Assembly (NCBI RefSeq): GCF_900108335.1
Contig: NZ_FNVT01000034.1
Location: 1 to 64,000, forward strand
Source: Nonomuraea solani
GTDB lineage: Bacteria; Actinomycetota; Actinomycetes; Streptosporangiales; Streptosporangiaceae
DNA length: 64,000 nucleotides
Direction of reading: 5' to 3'
Both the position numbers and the translations under genes were made by a program. Positions 15,561 through 25,133 of this stretch are shown one piece after another. The notes under the pieces were generated by a model. It had not been told where the DNA came from and made no database searches. It saw nothing but the letters and a program-made list of their open reading frames with translations. The number at the start of each line of letters is the position of its first letter. The first letter of the stretch is position 1.

Positions 15561-17098
15561 GCGCCCTTCTGGCTGTTCCGCGTCGGCGTCTGGGTGGGCG
15601 CCGCCCCCGCGCGGGTCTTCTGCGGGGTCGAGGCGGCGACACTGGGGGAGGCGCTCACCCCGGCCGTCGTCGCCCGGGAGGGGCGGCCCGAGTCGGCGAT
15701 CGCCTTCTTGGTCGCGGTACGGATCTTGGCCCAGTCGGGGCGGCCCGAGTAGAACTCCGGCGGGACGAACTGCAGGCTCGTGATCTTGGCGTCCTTGACC
15801 TTGAGCCCCAGCGGGACCAGCGGCTCCAGGAGCTCACGGGGGATGTTCGTCTGCGCCACGCGCCTGGCCGCGCCGGCGAGCTTGCTGAAGTTGGCCAGGA
15901 TCACCGTCGGCGTGGCCTGCTGGGCGAAGGCGCCGATGACGCAGCGCTGGCGGGCCATGCGGGAGAAGTCGTCGCTGTTGACGCGGGAGCGGCCGTACCA
16001 GAGGGCCTGCTCGCCGGTCAGCTTGCGGTTGCCCGCCTTGATGGTGCCCGCCGTGCCGTAGAGGCCGCCCCACGGCACGTCCTGCTCGACCTTGATCCGC
16101 AGGCCGCCGATGGCGTCGACCAGGTCGGCGAAGCCGTACATGTTCATCATGGCGTAGTAGTCGATGTGCAGGCCCAGGGTGTAGCCGATGGCGTCCATGA
16201 GCGCCCGGGGGCCCTTGTTCTTGCCGCCCATGATCTGCGGGTTGTCGTTGGCGTACTGCCAGACCTCGTTGAGCAGGCCGCCGTTGGGCAGCTCGGCCAT
16301 GAAGCCGTTCGGGAAGTGCTTGTGCAGTGGCGAGCTCGTCGGGAAGCGCACGTGCTGCATGTTGCGCGGCAGGCTGAACAGGACCGTGGCGCCCGTCTTG
16401 ATGTTCACGCTGGCCACGTTCATGCTGTCGGTCCGGACGCCGGTCCTGTTGCCCGCCGCGTCGCCGCCGATGAGCAGGAAGTTGACCCGGTCCTTGCCGT
16501 TCCAGGGATCCTCGGGGTTCTTGATCACCACGGGGTTCTCGGGGTCGGGATTCGAGCGGAAGATGTCGTTGGCCGCGTTGCGGAAGGTCATCACGGCCTG
16601 GGCCGCGAAGGCGAACGGCGCCATGACCGTCACGCAGAGCAGGCCCACCACGATGCCGGTCAGCACCTGGCCCTGCTGCTTGAGCTTGTTCGGGCCGAGC
16701 GCCACGTACGACGTCACGATGACCGCGAACCACGCCAGCGCCAGCACCCCGGCGACGACGCTCACCGTGACGAGCATCCCATCGCCGGCGAAGGCGGCGA
16801 ACCCCGCGAGGCCACCCCGGCTCAGCAGGTAGGCCAGGAACGCCAGCAGCAGCACCGCGTACACGCTGACGAGCACCAGCCCGGTACGGCGGCGCCCGGC
16901 GCGCAGATGGGCGGCGCCGGGCACGATGGCGGACAGCGCGGTCCAGCCCAGGACGGCGCCGGGGGTCAGCGGCTTGGCGAAGCGCGGCGCGGCCGGGCGG
17001 CCTCCGGATGAAGCACGGCCTGAAGCCGGGCGCGGTCGTCGCATGGGGCGCCGTTTCCTGCCTTCTGGCACGGTGTCTACCCCATCGCGATTGCTCAC
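15530..17098 (-). CDS. LytR-CpsA-Psr (LCP) family envelope protein
   Basis: A 522-residue membrane-anchored phosphotransferase candidate. LCP proteins attach polyprenyl-linked glycopolymers to peptidoglycan. A basic cytoplasmic N-terminus (about 1-45) leads to about four transmembrane helices (50-175). The extracellular LCP domain contains VNFLLIGGDAAGNRTGVRTD, SLPRNMQHV, YYAMMNMYGFADLVDAIGG and LTGEQALWYGRSR, the Arg/Asp set used for pyrophosphate binding. A Ser/Thr/Ala-rich C-terminus follows. GTG start at 17098 with AAGGAG upstream. Confidence 0.92.
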   Translation of the reverse strand: MSNRDGVDTVPEGRKRRPMRRPRPASGRASSGGRPAAPRFAKPLTPGAVLGWTALSAIVPGAAHLRAGRRRTGLVLVSVYAVLLLAFLAYLLSRGGLAGFAAFAGDGMLVTVSVVAGVLALAWFAVIVTSYVALGPNKLKQQGQVLTGIVVGLLCVTVMAPFAFAAQAVMTFRNAANDIFRSNPDPENPVVIKNPEDPWNGKDRVNFLLIGGDAAGNRTGVRTDSMNVASVNIKTGATVLFSLPRNMQHVRFPTSSPLHKHFPNGFMAELPNGGLLNEVWQYANDNPQIMGGKNKGPRALMDAIGYTLGLHIDYYAMMNMYGFADLVDAIGGLRIKVEQDVPWGGLYGTAGTIKAGNRKLTGEQALWYGRSRVNSDDFSRMARQRCVIGAFAQQATPTVILANFSKLAGAARRVAQTNIPRELLEPLVPLGLKVKDAKITSLQFVPPEFYSGRPDWAKIRTATKKAIADSGRPSRATTAGVSASPSVAASTPQKTRAGAAPTQTPTRNSQKGAQGLDELCGF

Positions 17099-17231
17099 AC
17101 CCGGCTCCTTACGCGCCTACCCAGGCAAAACTGGCGTTTGCCCCCCGTGGGCACAAGATTGCCAGGATTCTAGCCCCCATACATGGACATCAGAGACAAG
17201 AGTTCAAGCTGAGATGAATGCCACGTGTCGG

Positions 17232-18635
17232 TCACGAGACCGTTGAGGACGGCGCCATCCACGTGTTGCACTGGTAGGACTGGCTCCGCTCCCAGCCCTG
17301 GCGGAACCACCGGTTGTTGTTCACGGGGGTGCCGTGATCGCGCGGGTAGCCCGGGTGGTCGCCCACCTGAGAGTAGAAGAAGAACAGCCTGCTCCGGTTC
17401 GAGGTGTTCACCGGATATGACGCCGCCACCGACCGCATCCACATGCCGGCGAAGCAGGTGGCCTGCAGCTCCAGCCGCCTGCTGAGCGCCAGTTTGCCGC
17501 TCTGGCTGCTGGAGTCGAGCGTCTGGCGCCACCAGGAGTCCATCAGGCCCGTGATGTTCTGGACGTGGTGGCCGTACTCGTGCGCCATCATGCTGATGAT
17601 GCCGCCGTGCCAGCTGATGATCTGGCCGTACCCGCGCGAGTTGCCGTTGCCCCTGGCCATGGCCGAGGTGGAGGCATAGATCGTGTTGTTGCGCGGGCAG
17701 TAGTACGGCACGATGTTGCCCGGCGACGGATAGTCCCCGCACGCGCCCCTGCCCCGCTTGGCCGCGATCGCGTAGTTGGGCGGGCTGAACTCGATGCCCT
17801 GCTTCTCCAGGATCGGCCGCCACCCCTGGTCCATGCACCTTCCGGTCTTCAGGATCAGCGACTTGAGCTGGCTGTGGCTGAAGATGCTGGCGTTGCCGGC
17901 CCGGCAGTTGAGCCTCGGCAGCGCGCCGGCCCGGTACATGGTGTTGTTCTTCAGGCTCGTGTTCACCCGGACCTGCGCGGGCGGATCGACGTTGGTGTCG
18001 GTCGGCTGCTCGCTCGGCCGCTGTGTGGTGGGCTTCTCGGTGGGCGTGGGGTCCCGGGTGTCCGAGCTCGTGGGGAACGGCGTGGAGTACGGGTTCGGGT
18101 CGTCGCTGGCGTCGTACGTCGGGATCGCGACCGGCGTGGACGTCTCCGAGCGGGAGGCGCTCTTGAGCATGACCGCGCCGATGATGATCAGCACGAACAG
18201 CGCCGCCAGCGAGCCGAAGACGGCGCCGATCACCCCGGCGGCGCCCATCCCCGACTTCCGGCGCGGCGGAGGCTGGTGGTGCCACTGCCGCGGCGGCATG
18301 GGCGGCGGCGGTGGTGGCGGTGGTGGCGGAGGAGGCTGCCCATACGGCTGTTGCCCGTACGGCTGCTGTCCATAAGGAGGCTGTCCGTACGGTTGCTGCC
18401 CGTACGGCTGCTGCGGATAGGGCTGCTGCGGGTACGCCTGCTCGGGGTACGGCTGCTCCAGCCGGCGGGTGGGCGGATCGCTCCGCGGCGGTGGGGGCGG
18501 CGGAGGCGGGGGTGGCGGCGGGCTTCCTTGCGGTTGCGGCTGCCGGTAGCCCGGCGGCGGCCACGGCCGCGAGGGTGGCCTCTGTGGCTGCCCTGGCCCC
18601 TGTGGCGGGGGTGGATAATGCCCGTTCCCTGTCAC
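17232..18635 (-). CDS. membrane-anchored neutral zinc metallopeptidase
   Basis: A 467-residue protein. The N-terminal ~140 residues are a Pro/Tyr/Gln repeat (QQPYGQQPYGQ, long Pro runs). One transmembrane helix follows (GVIGAVFGSLAALFVLIIIG), then a Thr/Pro linker. The extracellular Zn_peptidase (PF04228-type, YpfJ-like) domain has HEYGHH and downstream RRLELQATCFAGMW with a candidate zinc-ligand Glu. The GTG start at 18635 (VTGNGHYPPPP) sits behind GGGGAGACACG. It lies downstream of, and on the same strand as, nothing obvious. A smaller paralogue lies at 45015. Confidence 0.85.
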   Translation of the reverse strand: MTGNGHYPPPPQGPGQPQRPPSRPWPPPGYRQPQPQGSPPPPPPPPPPPPRSDPPTRRLEQPYPEQAYPQQPYPQQPYGQQPYGQPPYGQQPYGQQPYGQPPPPPPPPPPPPMPPRQWHHQPPPRRKSGMGAAGVIGAVFGSLAALFVLIIIGAVMLKSASRSETSTPVAIPTYDASDDPNPYSTPFPTSSDTRDPTPTEKPTTQRPSEQPTDTNVDPPAQVRVNTSLKNNTMYRAGALPRLNCRAGNASIFSHSQLKSLILKTGRCMDQGWRPILEKQGIEFSPPNYAIAAKRGRGACGDYPSPGNIVPYYCPRNNTIYASTSAMARGNGNSRGYGQIISWHGGIISMMAHEYGHHVQNITGLMDSWWRQTLDSSSQSGKLALSRRLELQATCFAGMWMRSVAASYPVNTSNRSRLFFFYSQVGDHPGYPRDHGTPVNNNRWFRQGWERSQSYQCNTWMAPSSTVS

Positions 18636-18837
18636 CGTGTCTCCCCGTTTACCCGCATGTCGGCAATGCCTGGCTTTGCGTCCCGACTTGACGGACCCTT
18701 GCCAAATTTGGGGCAAAAGCATACTGATTTCTCACCCGTCACGGATGTAGCAGTGCTCGGTCACAGTCCGAAATCATTCGAGGTGATCTCCGCTATCTCC
18801 GGGTCCGGGCGGCGGGCGGTGTCCTAGCTTCATTGCC

Positions 18838-19707
18838 ATGAATCTCCAGCAGCTCCGCTATGTGGTCGCGACTGCGGAGCACCGCACCATGACCGACGCG
18901 GCCAGGTCGCTCTACATCGCGCAGCCTGCGCTGTCCCGCGCGATCCGCGACTTGGAGCGAGAGCTCGGCATGACGCTCTTCGCTCGTTCCGGCCGAGGCG
19001 TGGTCGTCACCGCGCAGGGCCGCCGGGTGGTCAAGCTGGCGAGGGAGGCGCTCGACGCCGTTCACGAGATCGAGGGCCTGTCCAACCACAGCATCGTCAC
19101 CGAGGCGGAACTCCGCATCGCCGCCACTCCAAGCCTCGAACCCGGCCTCGCTGGGCGGCTGCTGCCCGCCTACGCGGCCGAGCACCCGGGAGTACGCGTG
19201 CACATCGTGCGCTGCGACGGCCGTGACGGCGTCGTCAGCGCCATCAGGGATCAGCGGGCCGACCTCGGCCTGACCGATCTCCCCGTTCCCACCGATCTCA
19301 TCACCCACCCGCTCGAACGCCAGGAGATCGTGCTGATCTCCCCGCCCGGGCTCGAACTGCCCGATCCCGTGCCGATGGGCAAACTGCACGGCATGCGCCT
19401 GGCGCTGCCCGCCCGCGGGAGCATGCGGCGCAGGGAGCTGGACGCGATGTTCGGCAAATACGCGGTCACCCCGGTGGTCGTGCTCGAAACCGATGAGCGC
19501 AACGGCTGGCTCAACGCCGTACGCGCCGGGCAGGCGTCACTGCTGTGGTATCGCGGGATGGCCGACCAGGCCGGGCGCGCGGGACTGGTGGTGCGCTCGC
19601 TCGAACCCGCGCTGCGCCGGGTCATCGCCGTCGTGCACGCCCGCCGCCGCCTGCCGCTCATCGCCCAGGACTTCCTGACCACCGCCGAAAAGGGGACAGC
19701 CGCCTGA
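18838..19707 (+). CDS. LysR-family transcriptional regulator
   Basis: A 289-residue regulator. The winged HTH is at 1-60 (NLQQLRYVVATAEHRTMTDAARSLYIAQPALSRAIRDLE), followed by a periplasmic-binding-protein-like effector domain. A TAGCTT -10-like hexamer at 18825-18830 ends 7 nt before the ATG, and no Shine-Dalgarno is present, so the mRNA is probably leaderless. It has no clear target next door: the divergent metallopeptidase starts 200 bp away. Confidence 0.9.
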   Translation: MNLQQLRYVVATAEHRTMTDAARSLYIAQPALSRAIRDLERELGMTLFARSGRGVVVTAQGRRVVKLAREALDAVHEIEGLSNHSIVTEAELRIAATPSLEPGLAGRLLPAYAAEHPGVRVHIVRCDGRDGVVSAIRDQRADLGLTDLPVPTDLITHPLERQEIVLISPPGLELPDPVPMGKLHGMRLALPARGSMRRRELDAMFGKYAVTPVVVLETDERNGWLNAVRAGQASLLWYRGMADQAGRAGLVVRSLEPALRRVIAVVHARRRLPLIAQDFLTTAEKGTAA

Positions 19708-19768
19708 CCTCTTTCGGAACGATCCATTGATCGACGAAACATCAGGGCCCGGAACGACGACCGAGCCC

Positions 19769-19796
19769 AGGGGCCCGGCGACGACGCCGTGCCCCT
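19769..19796. terminator. bidirectional hairpin between convergent genes
   Basis: Stem AGGGGC/GCCCCT plus GGCG/CGCC around an ACGA loop, between the lysR-type stop and the convergent kinase stop. Confidence 0.55.
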
Positions 19797-19804
19797 GAGG
19801 GCCG

Positions 19805-21151
19805 TCACCTTGACACAGGGAGCCGGACCACCGCGCGCAGACCCGGCGCGGCGTCCTCCAGCGCGACCGTGCCGCCGTGCGCGCGCACCGTCTCCCGTAC
19901 GATGGCCAGCCCCAGCCCCGCGCCGCCCTCGTCGCGGCTGCGCCCGGAGTCGAGCCTGGTGAAACGGTTGAAGACCCGCTCGCGATCCTGCTCGGGAACG
20001 CCGGGCCCGTCGTCGGTGACCGTCAGGACCCCGTCGGCGGTCAGCGCCACCTCGACCTTGGAGGTGGTGTGGCGCACCGCGTTGTCCATCAGGTTCGTCA
20101 GCACCCGGCTCAGGTCGAGGGCGTCACCGCGCACCACCACCGGGTCGCAGACCGTCAGCCGGGCCTCGGCGTACCGGTCGGCGATCTGGCGCACCACCTC
20201 GTCCAGCTCGACCGGCTCGCGCCGGGCGGGCACCCCGCCGCGCTCGTCCAGCCTGGCCAGCGCGAGCAGGTCCTCGGCCAGCCGGGACAGCCGCATCGTG
20301 TCCTCCAGCACGCCCTCGGCCGTCTCCTGCCAGTCCTGACCGTCGGGATGCCCGAGCGCCACCTCGAGCTGCAGCCGGATGCTGGCCAGCGGGCTGCGCA
20401 GCTCGTGCGCGGCGTCGGAGACCAGCGCCCGCTGGCGCTGCTCGGCCTCCTCCAGCCGGGACAGCATGCCGTTGAGCGTGGTGGCCAGCGAGTGCACCTC
20501 GTCACGGGACTGCGGCACCGGCAGCCGCCGCGACCTGGCCGTGTGCGTGATGTCCGCCGCACCCCTGCGCAGCGCCGCGATCGGGCGCAGCGTACGGCCG
20601 ATCATGATCCAGCTCGCCACCGCGAGCAGCACCACCAGCGCCGGCGTGCCGACCAGGAGCACCCGCCCGGCCGTGCCCAGGCTCGTCTGGATCTCGCTGA
20701 CGGGCCTGGCCGCCACCACGGTCTGCCCCCGGTCCGCGCTGAGCACGACGACCCGCAGGAAACCCGAGATCGCGTACGGCCGCCCGTCCAGCTCCGTCGC
20801 CTGCCCGTGCAGGAGCACCTGCGCCCTGGCCCGGGCGTCCAGGAGCGGCACCAGCCGGTCGGCCCCGTACGTGACGTGCGTGATCCGCCCCTTCGCGTCG
20901 ATGACCTGCACGATCGTGCCGTCGTGCGTGGTGATCGGGCTGGTCAGCGTGCCCGCGTCGGCCGCCACGCGCACCCGCTGCGCCTGCTGCCTCGTGGACT
21001 CGTCCACGGTCGCCATCAGGGTCCGGTCCAGCACGCTGAGCAGCACCGACGCCGACAGGGCCAGCGCCAGCGCGAGCACCGCGGCGGCCGCCACCGTCAG
21101 CCGGAAGCGCAGCCCCTGCCGCCGCCACCAGAGCAGCGGTGAGTCAGCCAC
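19805..21151 (-). CDS. sensor histidine kinase (OmpR-type pair)
   Basis: A 448-residue membrane kinase. Transmembrane helix 1 is at about 15-37. An extracytoplasmic sensor domain of ~125 residues and helix 2 (VLLVGTPALVVLLAVASWIMI) follow. A HAMP segment leads to the HisKA box SDAAHELRSPLASIRL, then N-box NLMDNAVRHT, G1 VTDDGPGVP and G2 GGAGLGLAIV. Its start overlaps the stop of the response-regulator gene by 8 bp, so it is translated from the same mRNA. The stimulus is not identifiable. Confidence 0.93.
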   Translation of the reverse strand: MADSPLLWWRRQGLRFRLTVAAAAVLALALALSASVLLSVLDRTLMATVDESTRQQAQRVRVAADAGTLTSPITTHDGTIVQVIDAKGRITHVTYGADRLVPLLDARARAQVLLHGQATELDGRPYAISGFLRVVVLSADRGQTVVAARPVSEIQTSLGTAGRVLLVGTPALVVLLAVASWIMIGRTLRPIAALRRGAADITHTARSRRLPVPQSRDEVHSLATTLNGMLSRLEEAEQRQRALVSDAAHELRSPLASIRLQLEVALGHPDGQDWQETAEGVLEDTMRLSRLAEDLLALARLDERGGVPARREPVELDEVVRQIADRYAEARLTVCDPVVVRGDALDLSRVLTNLMDNAVRHTTSKVEVALTADGVLTVTDDGPGVPEQDRERVFNRFTRLDSGRSRDEGGAGLGLAIVRETVRAHGGTVALEDAAPGLRAVVRLPVSR

Positions 21152-21818
21152 CGTCGCCCGCCAGCCGGTAGCCGGCGCCGCGCACGGTCTGCAGCGCGTT
21201 CCTGCCGAACGGGGCGTCGATCTTGCGCCGCAGGTAGCCGACGTACACCTCGACCACGTTCGGGTCGGTGTCGAAGGTGTCCCAGACGTGCTCCAGGATC
21301 TCCGACTTCGACACCACCTCGTCCCGCCGCCGCAGAAGGAACTCGAGCAGCGCGAACTCGCGCGGCGTCAGCTCGACCGCGCTGCCGCTCCGCTCCACCT
21401 TGCGCCGCGCGGGATCGAGCGACAGGTCGCCCGCCACCAGCACCGACGGCCGCCGCCCGGCGTCGCGCCGCAGCAGCGCCCGCAGCCGGGCCACCAGCAC
21501 CACGTACGAGAACGGCTTGGTCAGATAGTCGTCGGCCCCCAGGTCGAGCCCGTCGGCCATGTCGTATTCGCCGTCCTTGGCCGACAGCATGAGGATCGGC
21601 ACCCAGTTCTCCTCGGCGCGCAACTGCTTGCACACGTTGTACCCCGACAGCCGGGGCAGCATGATGTCCAGCACCACGACGTCGTAGTCGCCCTGCCGGG
21701 CCGCGTAGAGGCCCTCCTCGCCGTCGTGGGCGAGGTCCACGGCGAAGCCCTCGGCCTGGAGCCCCCGCTGGAGCGCGGCGGCCATGCGTCGCTCGTCCTC
21801 GACGACAAGTACTCTCAT
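21144..21818 (-). CDS. OmpR/PhoB-type response regulator
   Basis: A 224-residue two-domain regulator. The receiver has the acidic pair VVEDERR, the phosphoacceptor Asp in VVLDIMLPRLSG (about 51) and Lys in LTKPFS. The winged-helix DNA-binding domain ends EVYVGYLRRKIDAPF and TVRGAGYRL. ATG 21818. Direct repeats of CTGAGA just upstream are probable self-binding sites that would also reach the divergent LolA-like operon. Confidence 0.93.
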   Translation of the reverse strand: MRVLVVEDERRMAAALQRGLQAEGFAVDLAHDGEEGLYAARQGDYDVVVLDIMLPRLSGYNVCKQLRAEENWVPILMLSAKDGEYDMADGLDLGADDYLTKPFSYVVLVARLRALLRRDAGRRPSVLVAGDLSLDPARRKVERSGSAVELTPREFALLEFLLRRRDEVVSKSEILEHVWDTFDTDPNVVEVYVGYLRRKIDAPFGRNALQTVRGAGYRLAGDGG

Positions 21819-21841
21819 GTGGCGATTCTCCTGTTCCTGCC

Positions 21842-21887
21842 CTGAGACAACGCTGAGAAGGCTGAGAGCCGTCTCAGACTGTCTCAG
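21842..21887. promoter_or_regulatory. CTGAGA repeat cluster, likely response-regulator sites
   Basis: CTGAGA occurs at 21842, 21853 and 21862. TCTCAG, its complement, occurs at 21872 and 21882. The 9-11-bp phasing matches tandem binding by OmpR-family winged helices. The cluster lies in the 127-bp divergent gap, 24 bp from the regulator start and 58 bp from the LolA-like start. Confidence 0.65.
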
Positions 21888-21945
21888 GTCTGCCACAGGA
21901 TGCATCACGCAGGCTCTGAGCATCGACATACCGTTAAGGAGTGAA

Positions 21946-23127
21946 ATGCGCAGAGGCACGTTCGTGAGGTGGGGAGTCCCGATCGCGGCAGCGGCCGTGA
22001 TCGGAGCCGCGATCGGCGCCGGCCCCGTCATAGCCGCGGTCAGCGGCGAGCCCGTGCTGCCGGAGCGTTCGGCCCAGCAGTTGCTGGCCGACGCCGCGGC
22101 GGCGACCGGCAAGGCGGGCGGCATCCCGCCGATGTCCGGCACCGTGCAGCAGACGGCCTCGCTCGGGCTGCCGGCGCTGCCGCAGACCGGCGAGGCATCG
22201 CCGCTCAGCCTGCTGTCCGGCTCGCACGAGGTGAAGGTCTGGTACGGCGCCGAGGACAAGGTCCGCGTCGCCATGCCGACCCAGCTCAACGAGACCAACC
22301 TGATCGTCAACGGCGGCCAGGGCTGGTACTGGGAGAGCGCCACCAACACCGCGACCAAACTGACCATCAAGCCGGGCACCGGTGAGAAGCACACCACGCC
22401 GACGCCGCAGCCCAGCGACCTGACGCCGCCCCAGGTGGCCGAGCGGCTGCTGGCCGGCGTCGACGAGCACACGTCCATCAGGGTGATCAACACGGCGGAG
22501 GTGGCGGGCCGCCCGGTCTACCAGCTCGTGGTGGCGCCCAAGGCCGAGGGCTCGCTGGTGCAGGAGGTGCGCATCGCGCTCGACGGCGAGACGTACGTCC
22601 CGCTCCAGGTCCAGGTGTACGCCAAGGGCTCGGCCGAGCCGGCGTTCCAGGTGGGCTTCACCCAGGTGACGTTCACGCCGCCGGCCCCCGAGAACTTCAC
22701 CTTCACCCCGCCCCCGGGCGCCAAGGTGGAGGAGAAGACGCTCGGTGGCGAGGAGCTCTCCGAGCAGTCCGGGCACACCGTGGACCGCGCGGAGAAGGCC
22801 AAGGACGTCGCGGGCCGGCTCAAGGTCGTCGGCGACGGGTGGGCCAGCGTGGCGGTCGTACCGTTCTCGCTGTCCGACCTGACCGCCGAGCAGGCCGCGA
22901 AGCCCGAGGAGTCCGGCCGGCGGTTCGGCGGCGGGGAGGGCGGCGACGCCGACCCGGCCGCGCTCGCCGAGACCGTGCTCAAGTCCGCCACCCCGGTGAG
23001 CGGCACGTGGGGTTCGGGCAAGCTGATCAAGACCAAGCTCGTCACCGCCCTGCTGACCGACGACGGCCGCCTTCTGGTCGGCGCGGTCACCCCGGAGGAG
23101 ATCACCAAGGCGGCGGGCATCAAGTGA
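21946..23127 (+). CDS. LolA-like secreted protein
   Basis: A 393-residue exported protein. The N-terminal signal helix WGVPIAAAAVIGAAIGAGPVIAAVS (about 9-33) is followed by a LolA/LolB-like barrel. This segment features the SLLSGSHEVKVWYGAEDKVRVAM strand pair and VNGGQGWYWES. No lipobox Cys is visible. In actinobacteria LolA-like proteins commonly sit beside ABC exporters and OmpR-type pairs, as here. ATG with AAGGAG upstream. Its GTGA stop overlaps the following ATPase start. I infer a sensor or lipid-handling partner of the exporter. Confidence 0.8.
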   Translation: MRRGTFVRWGVPIAAAAVIGAAIGAGPVIAAVSGEPVLPERSAQQLLADAAAATGKAGGIPPMSGTVQQTASLGLPALPQTGEASPLSLLSGSHEVKVWYGAEDKVRVAMPTQLNETNLIVNGGQGWYWESATNTATKLTIKPGTGEKHTTPTPQPSDLTPPQVAERLLAGVDEHTSIRVINTAEVAGRPVYQLVVAPKAEGSLVQEVRIALDGETYVPLQVQVYAKGSAEPAFQVGFTQVTFTPPAPENFTFTPPPGAKVEEKTLGGEELSEQSGHTVDRAEKAKDVAGRLKVVGDGWASVAVVPFSLSDLTAEQAAKPEESGRRFGGGEGGDADPAALAETVLKSATPVSGTWGSGKLIKTKLVTALLTDDGRLLVGAVTPEEITKAAGIK

Positions 23128-24098
23128 CCATCGTCACGCAGGAAGCGGGGGCGCCCTTCGGGGCGGCCCCGCCCTCCGGGGACGCGGCTCTCGTCACCGA
23201 GGGCCTGACCAAGCGGTTCCGCGGCGGCCAGGTGGCGGTGGACGCGCTGGACCTGGCCGTGCCGCGCGGCTCGGTGTTCGGCTTCCTGGGGCCGAACGGC
23301 TCCGGCAAGACCACCACCATCCGCATGCTGCTCGGCCTGGTGGCGCCCACGTCCGGCACGTACTCGGTGCTCGGCCTGCCCCAGGCCAGGGCGCTGCCCA
23401 AGGTCGGCGCGCTGGTCGAGGGGCCGGCCTTCTACCCGTACCTGTCGGGCACGGCCAACCTGGCGCGCTTCGACGCCGCCGACCCGACCGCGCCCGGCGG
23501 CACGGCCAAACGGCGGATAGCGGACGCGCTCGAACGGGTGGGCCTGTCGGCCGCCGCCGGCAAGCGCTACCGCAACTACTCGCTCGGCATGCGCCAGCGC
23601 CTGGCCATCGCGGCCGCGCTGCTGGGGCCGCGCGAGCTGCTGATCCTCGACGAGCCGACCAACGGGCTCGACCCGCAGGGCACCCGGGAGGTGCGGGCGC
23701 TGGTCAAGGAGATCGCCGCCGACGGCACCACGGTGTTCGTCTCCTCGCACCTGCTGGCCGAGGTCGAGCAGATGTGCACGCACGCGGCGATCATGCGCGC
23801 CGGCAAGCTCGTCGCCCAGGGCACGATCGCCTCGCTCAACGGCGGGCTGGTGGCCCGGGTGCGGGTGGAGACGCCGGACACGGCGGACGCGGCACGCGTA
23901 CTCGGCACGCTCGGCCTGGCCGACGTACGCCCTTCGGGCGGCGAGGTCACGGCGGAACTGGGCGGGCACGCGCCCGAGGCGATTAACGCCTCTCTGGTAG
24001 GGGAGGGCGTGGCGGTACGGGGGCTGGCCGTCGTGCGGCCGAGCCTCGAGGACGTGTTCGTGGGATTGACAGGGGAGGGCTTCGATGTCGACGGCTGA
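23124..24098 (+). CDS. ABC transporter ATPase
   Basis: A 324-residue nucleotide-binding subunit. It has Walker A GPNGSGKTT, signature YSLGMRQRLA, Walker B LLILDEPTNGLD and switch His VSSHLLAEVE, with a ~90-residue C-terminal extension typical of the CcmA/NatA-like BcrA class. The GTG start overlaps the LolA-like stop (GTGA), and the next gene begins 14 bp before its stop. It is the middle gene of a coupled three-gene operon under the divergent two-component system. Confidence 0.92.
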   Translation: MTIVTQEAGAPFGAAPPSGDAALVTEGLTKRFRGGQVAVDALDLAVPRGSVFGFLGPNGSGKTTTIRMLLGLVAPTSGTYSVLGLPQARALPKVGALVEGPAFYPYLSGTANLARFDAADPTAPGGTAKRRIADALERVGLSAAAGKRYRNYSLGMRQRLAIAAALLGPRELLILDEPTNGLDPQGTREVRALVKEIAADGTTVFVSSHLLAEVEQMCTHAAIMRAGKLVAQGTIASLNGGLVARVRVETPDTADAARVLGTLGLADVRPSGGEVTAELGGHAPEAINASLVGEGVAVRGLAVVRPSLEDVFVGLTGEGFDVDG

Positions 24099-25047
24099 GA
24101 GCTCGGCAACATCGACGCAAAGGCGCCACATGCCGGGTCTGGTGCCGGTGACGGAGACCATGCGCACCGTCGAGCGCACCGCCGAGTCGGAGAAGCCGTC
24201 GCCGCCGCCTTCGGCGCCCGGCTCCGGGCCGGGGCGGGCGTTCTGGCGGTTGCTCGGCTCGGAGGTGGGCCTGACGTTCCGGCGCCCGCGCAACCTGATG
24301 ATGCTGGCCGTGCTCGCCGTCGTGCCGGTCCTCATCGGGGTCGCGCTGCGCCTGGCCGGCTCCGGCGACGAGGACATGAGCGGGCTCATCCAGGACGTCG
24401 CGGGCAACAGCCTCATGCTGACGTTCGTCTCGTTCTCGTTCCTGGTGCTGCTGCTGATGCCGGTGGCCGTGAGCGTGGTGGCGGGCGACGCGATCGCGGG
24501 GGAGGCGGGCGCGGGGACGCTGCGCTACCTGCTGGCCGCGCCGGCCGGGCGGACGCGGCTGCTGGTGGTCAAATATCTGAACGCGGTCGTCTTCGGGTAC
24601 GCGGTCGCCGCCGTGGTGGCGCTGTCGGCGCTGGTGACGGGGCTGCTGCTGTTCCCGGCCGGGCCGGTGACGCTGTTGTCGGGCACCACGATCTCGATGA
24701 CGGAGGGCCTGCTGCGGGTCGCCATCACCGTCGGGTACGTCGGGGCGGCCATGGCGGCGCTGGCGGCGGTCGCGCTGGCGCTGTCGACGTTCACCGAGGT
24801 GTCCATCGGGGCCATCGCGGCCACCATGGTGCTGCTCATCGTGTGCCAGGTGCTGCGGGCGATCCCGGAGCTGAGCGCGATCACGCCGTATCTGCTGCCG
24901 ACCCGGTTCACGAACTTCGACGCGGTGCTGCGCAGCCCCATCGACTTCCGGGCGCTGGGGGACGGGCTGCTGGCCTTCGGGGCGTACATCGCCCTGTTCG
25001 GCTCGATCGCCTGGGCCCGCTTCTCAGGCAAGGACATCACCTCCTGA
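24085..25047 (+). CDS. ABC transporter permease (ABC-2 family)
   Basis: A 320-residue membrane subunit. A ~55-residue hydrophilic, Ser/Pro-rich N-terminus precedes six helices. The conserved GDAIAGEAGAGTLRYLLAAPAGR loop after helix 2 identifies the ABC-2/NatB-like class. It is the partner of the preceding ATPase and the last gene of the operon, closed by a perfect terminator hairpin. Confidence 0.9.
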   Translation: MSTAESSATSTQRRHMPGLVPVTETMRTVERTAESEKPSPPPSAPGSGPGRAFWRLLGSEVGLTFRRPRNLMMLAVLAVVPVLIGVALRLAGSGDEDMSGLIQDVAGNSLMLTFVSFSFLVLLLMPVAVSVVAGDAIAGEAGAGTLRYLLAAPAGRTRLLVVKYLNAVVFGYAVAAVVALSALVTGLLLFPAGPVTLLSGTTISMTEGLLRVAITVGYVGAAMAALAAVALALSTFTEVSIGAIAATMVLLIVCQVLRAIPELSAITPYLLPTRFTNFDAVLRSPIDFRALGDGLLAFGAYIALFGSIAWARFSGKDITS

Positions 25048-25056
25048 CCCGCCCAG

Positions 25057-25088
25057 TTGAGGCGCCCGCCACCCGGCGGGCGCCTCAA
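25057..25088. terminator. perfect 14-bp stem terminator
   Basis: Arms TTGAGGCGCCCGCC and GGCGGGCGCCTCAA around an ACCC loop, followed by AA. It serves the ABC operon and, read from the other side (TT... end), the convergent ycnI-like gene. Confidence 0.85.
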
Positions 25089-25133
25089 AAGCCCGATCCA
25101 ACGGCCCACACCGGGCCCGGCGGGGTCGGTGGG

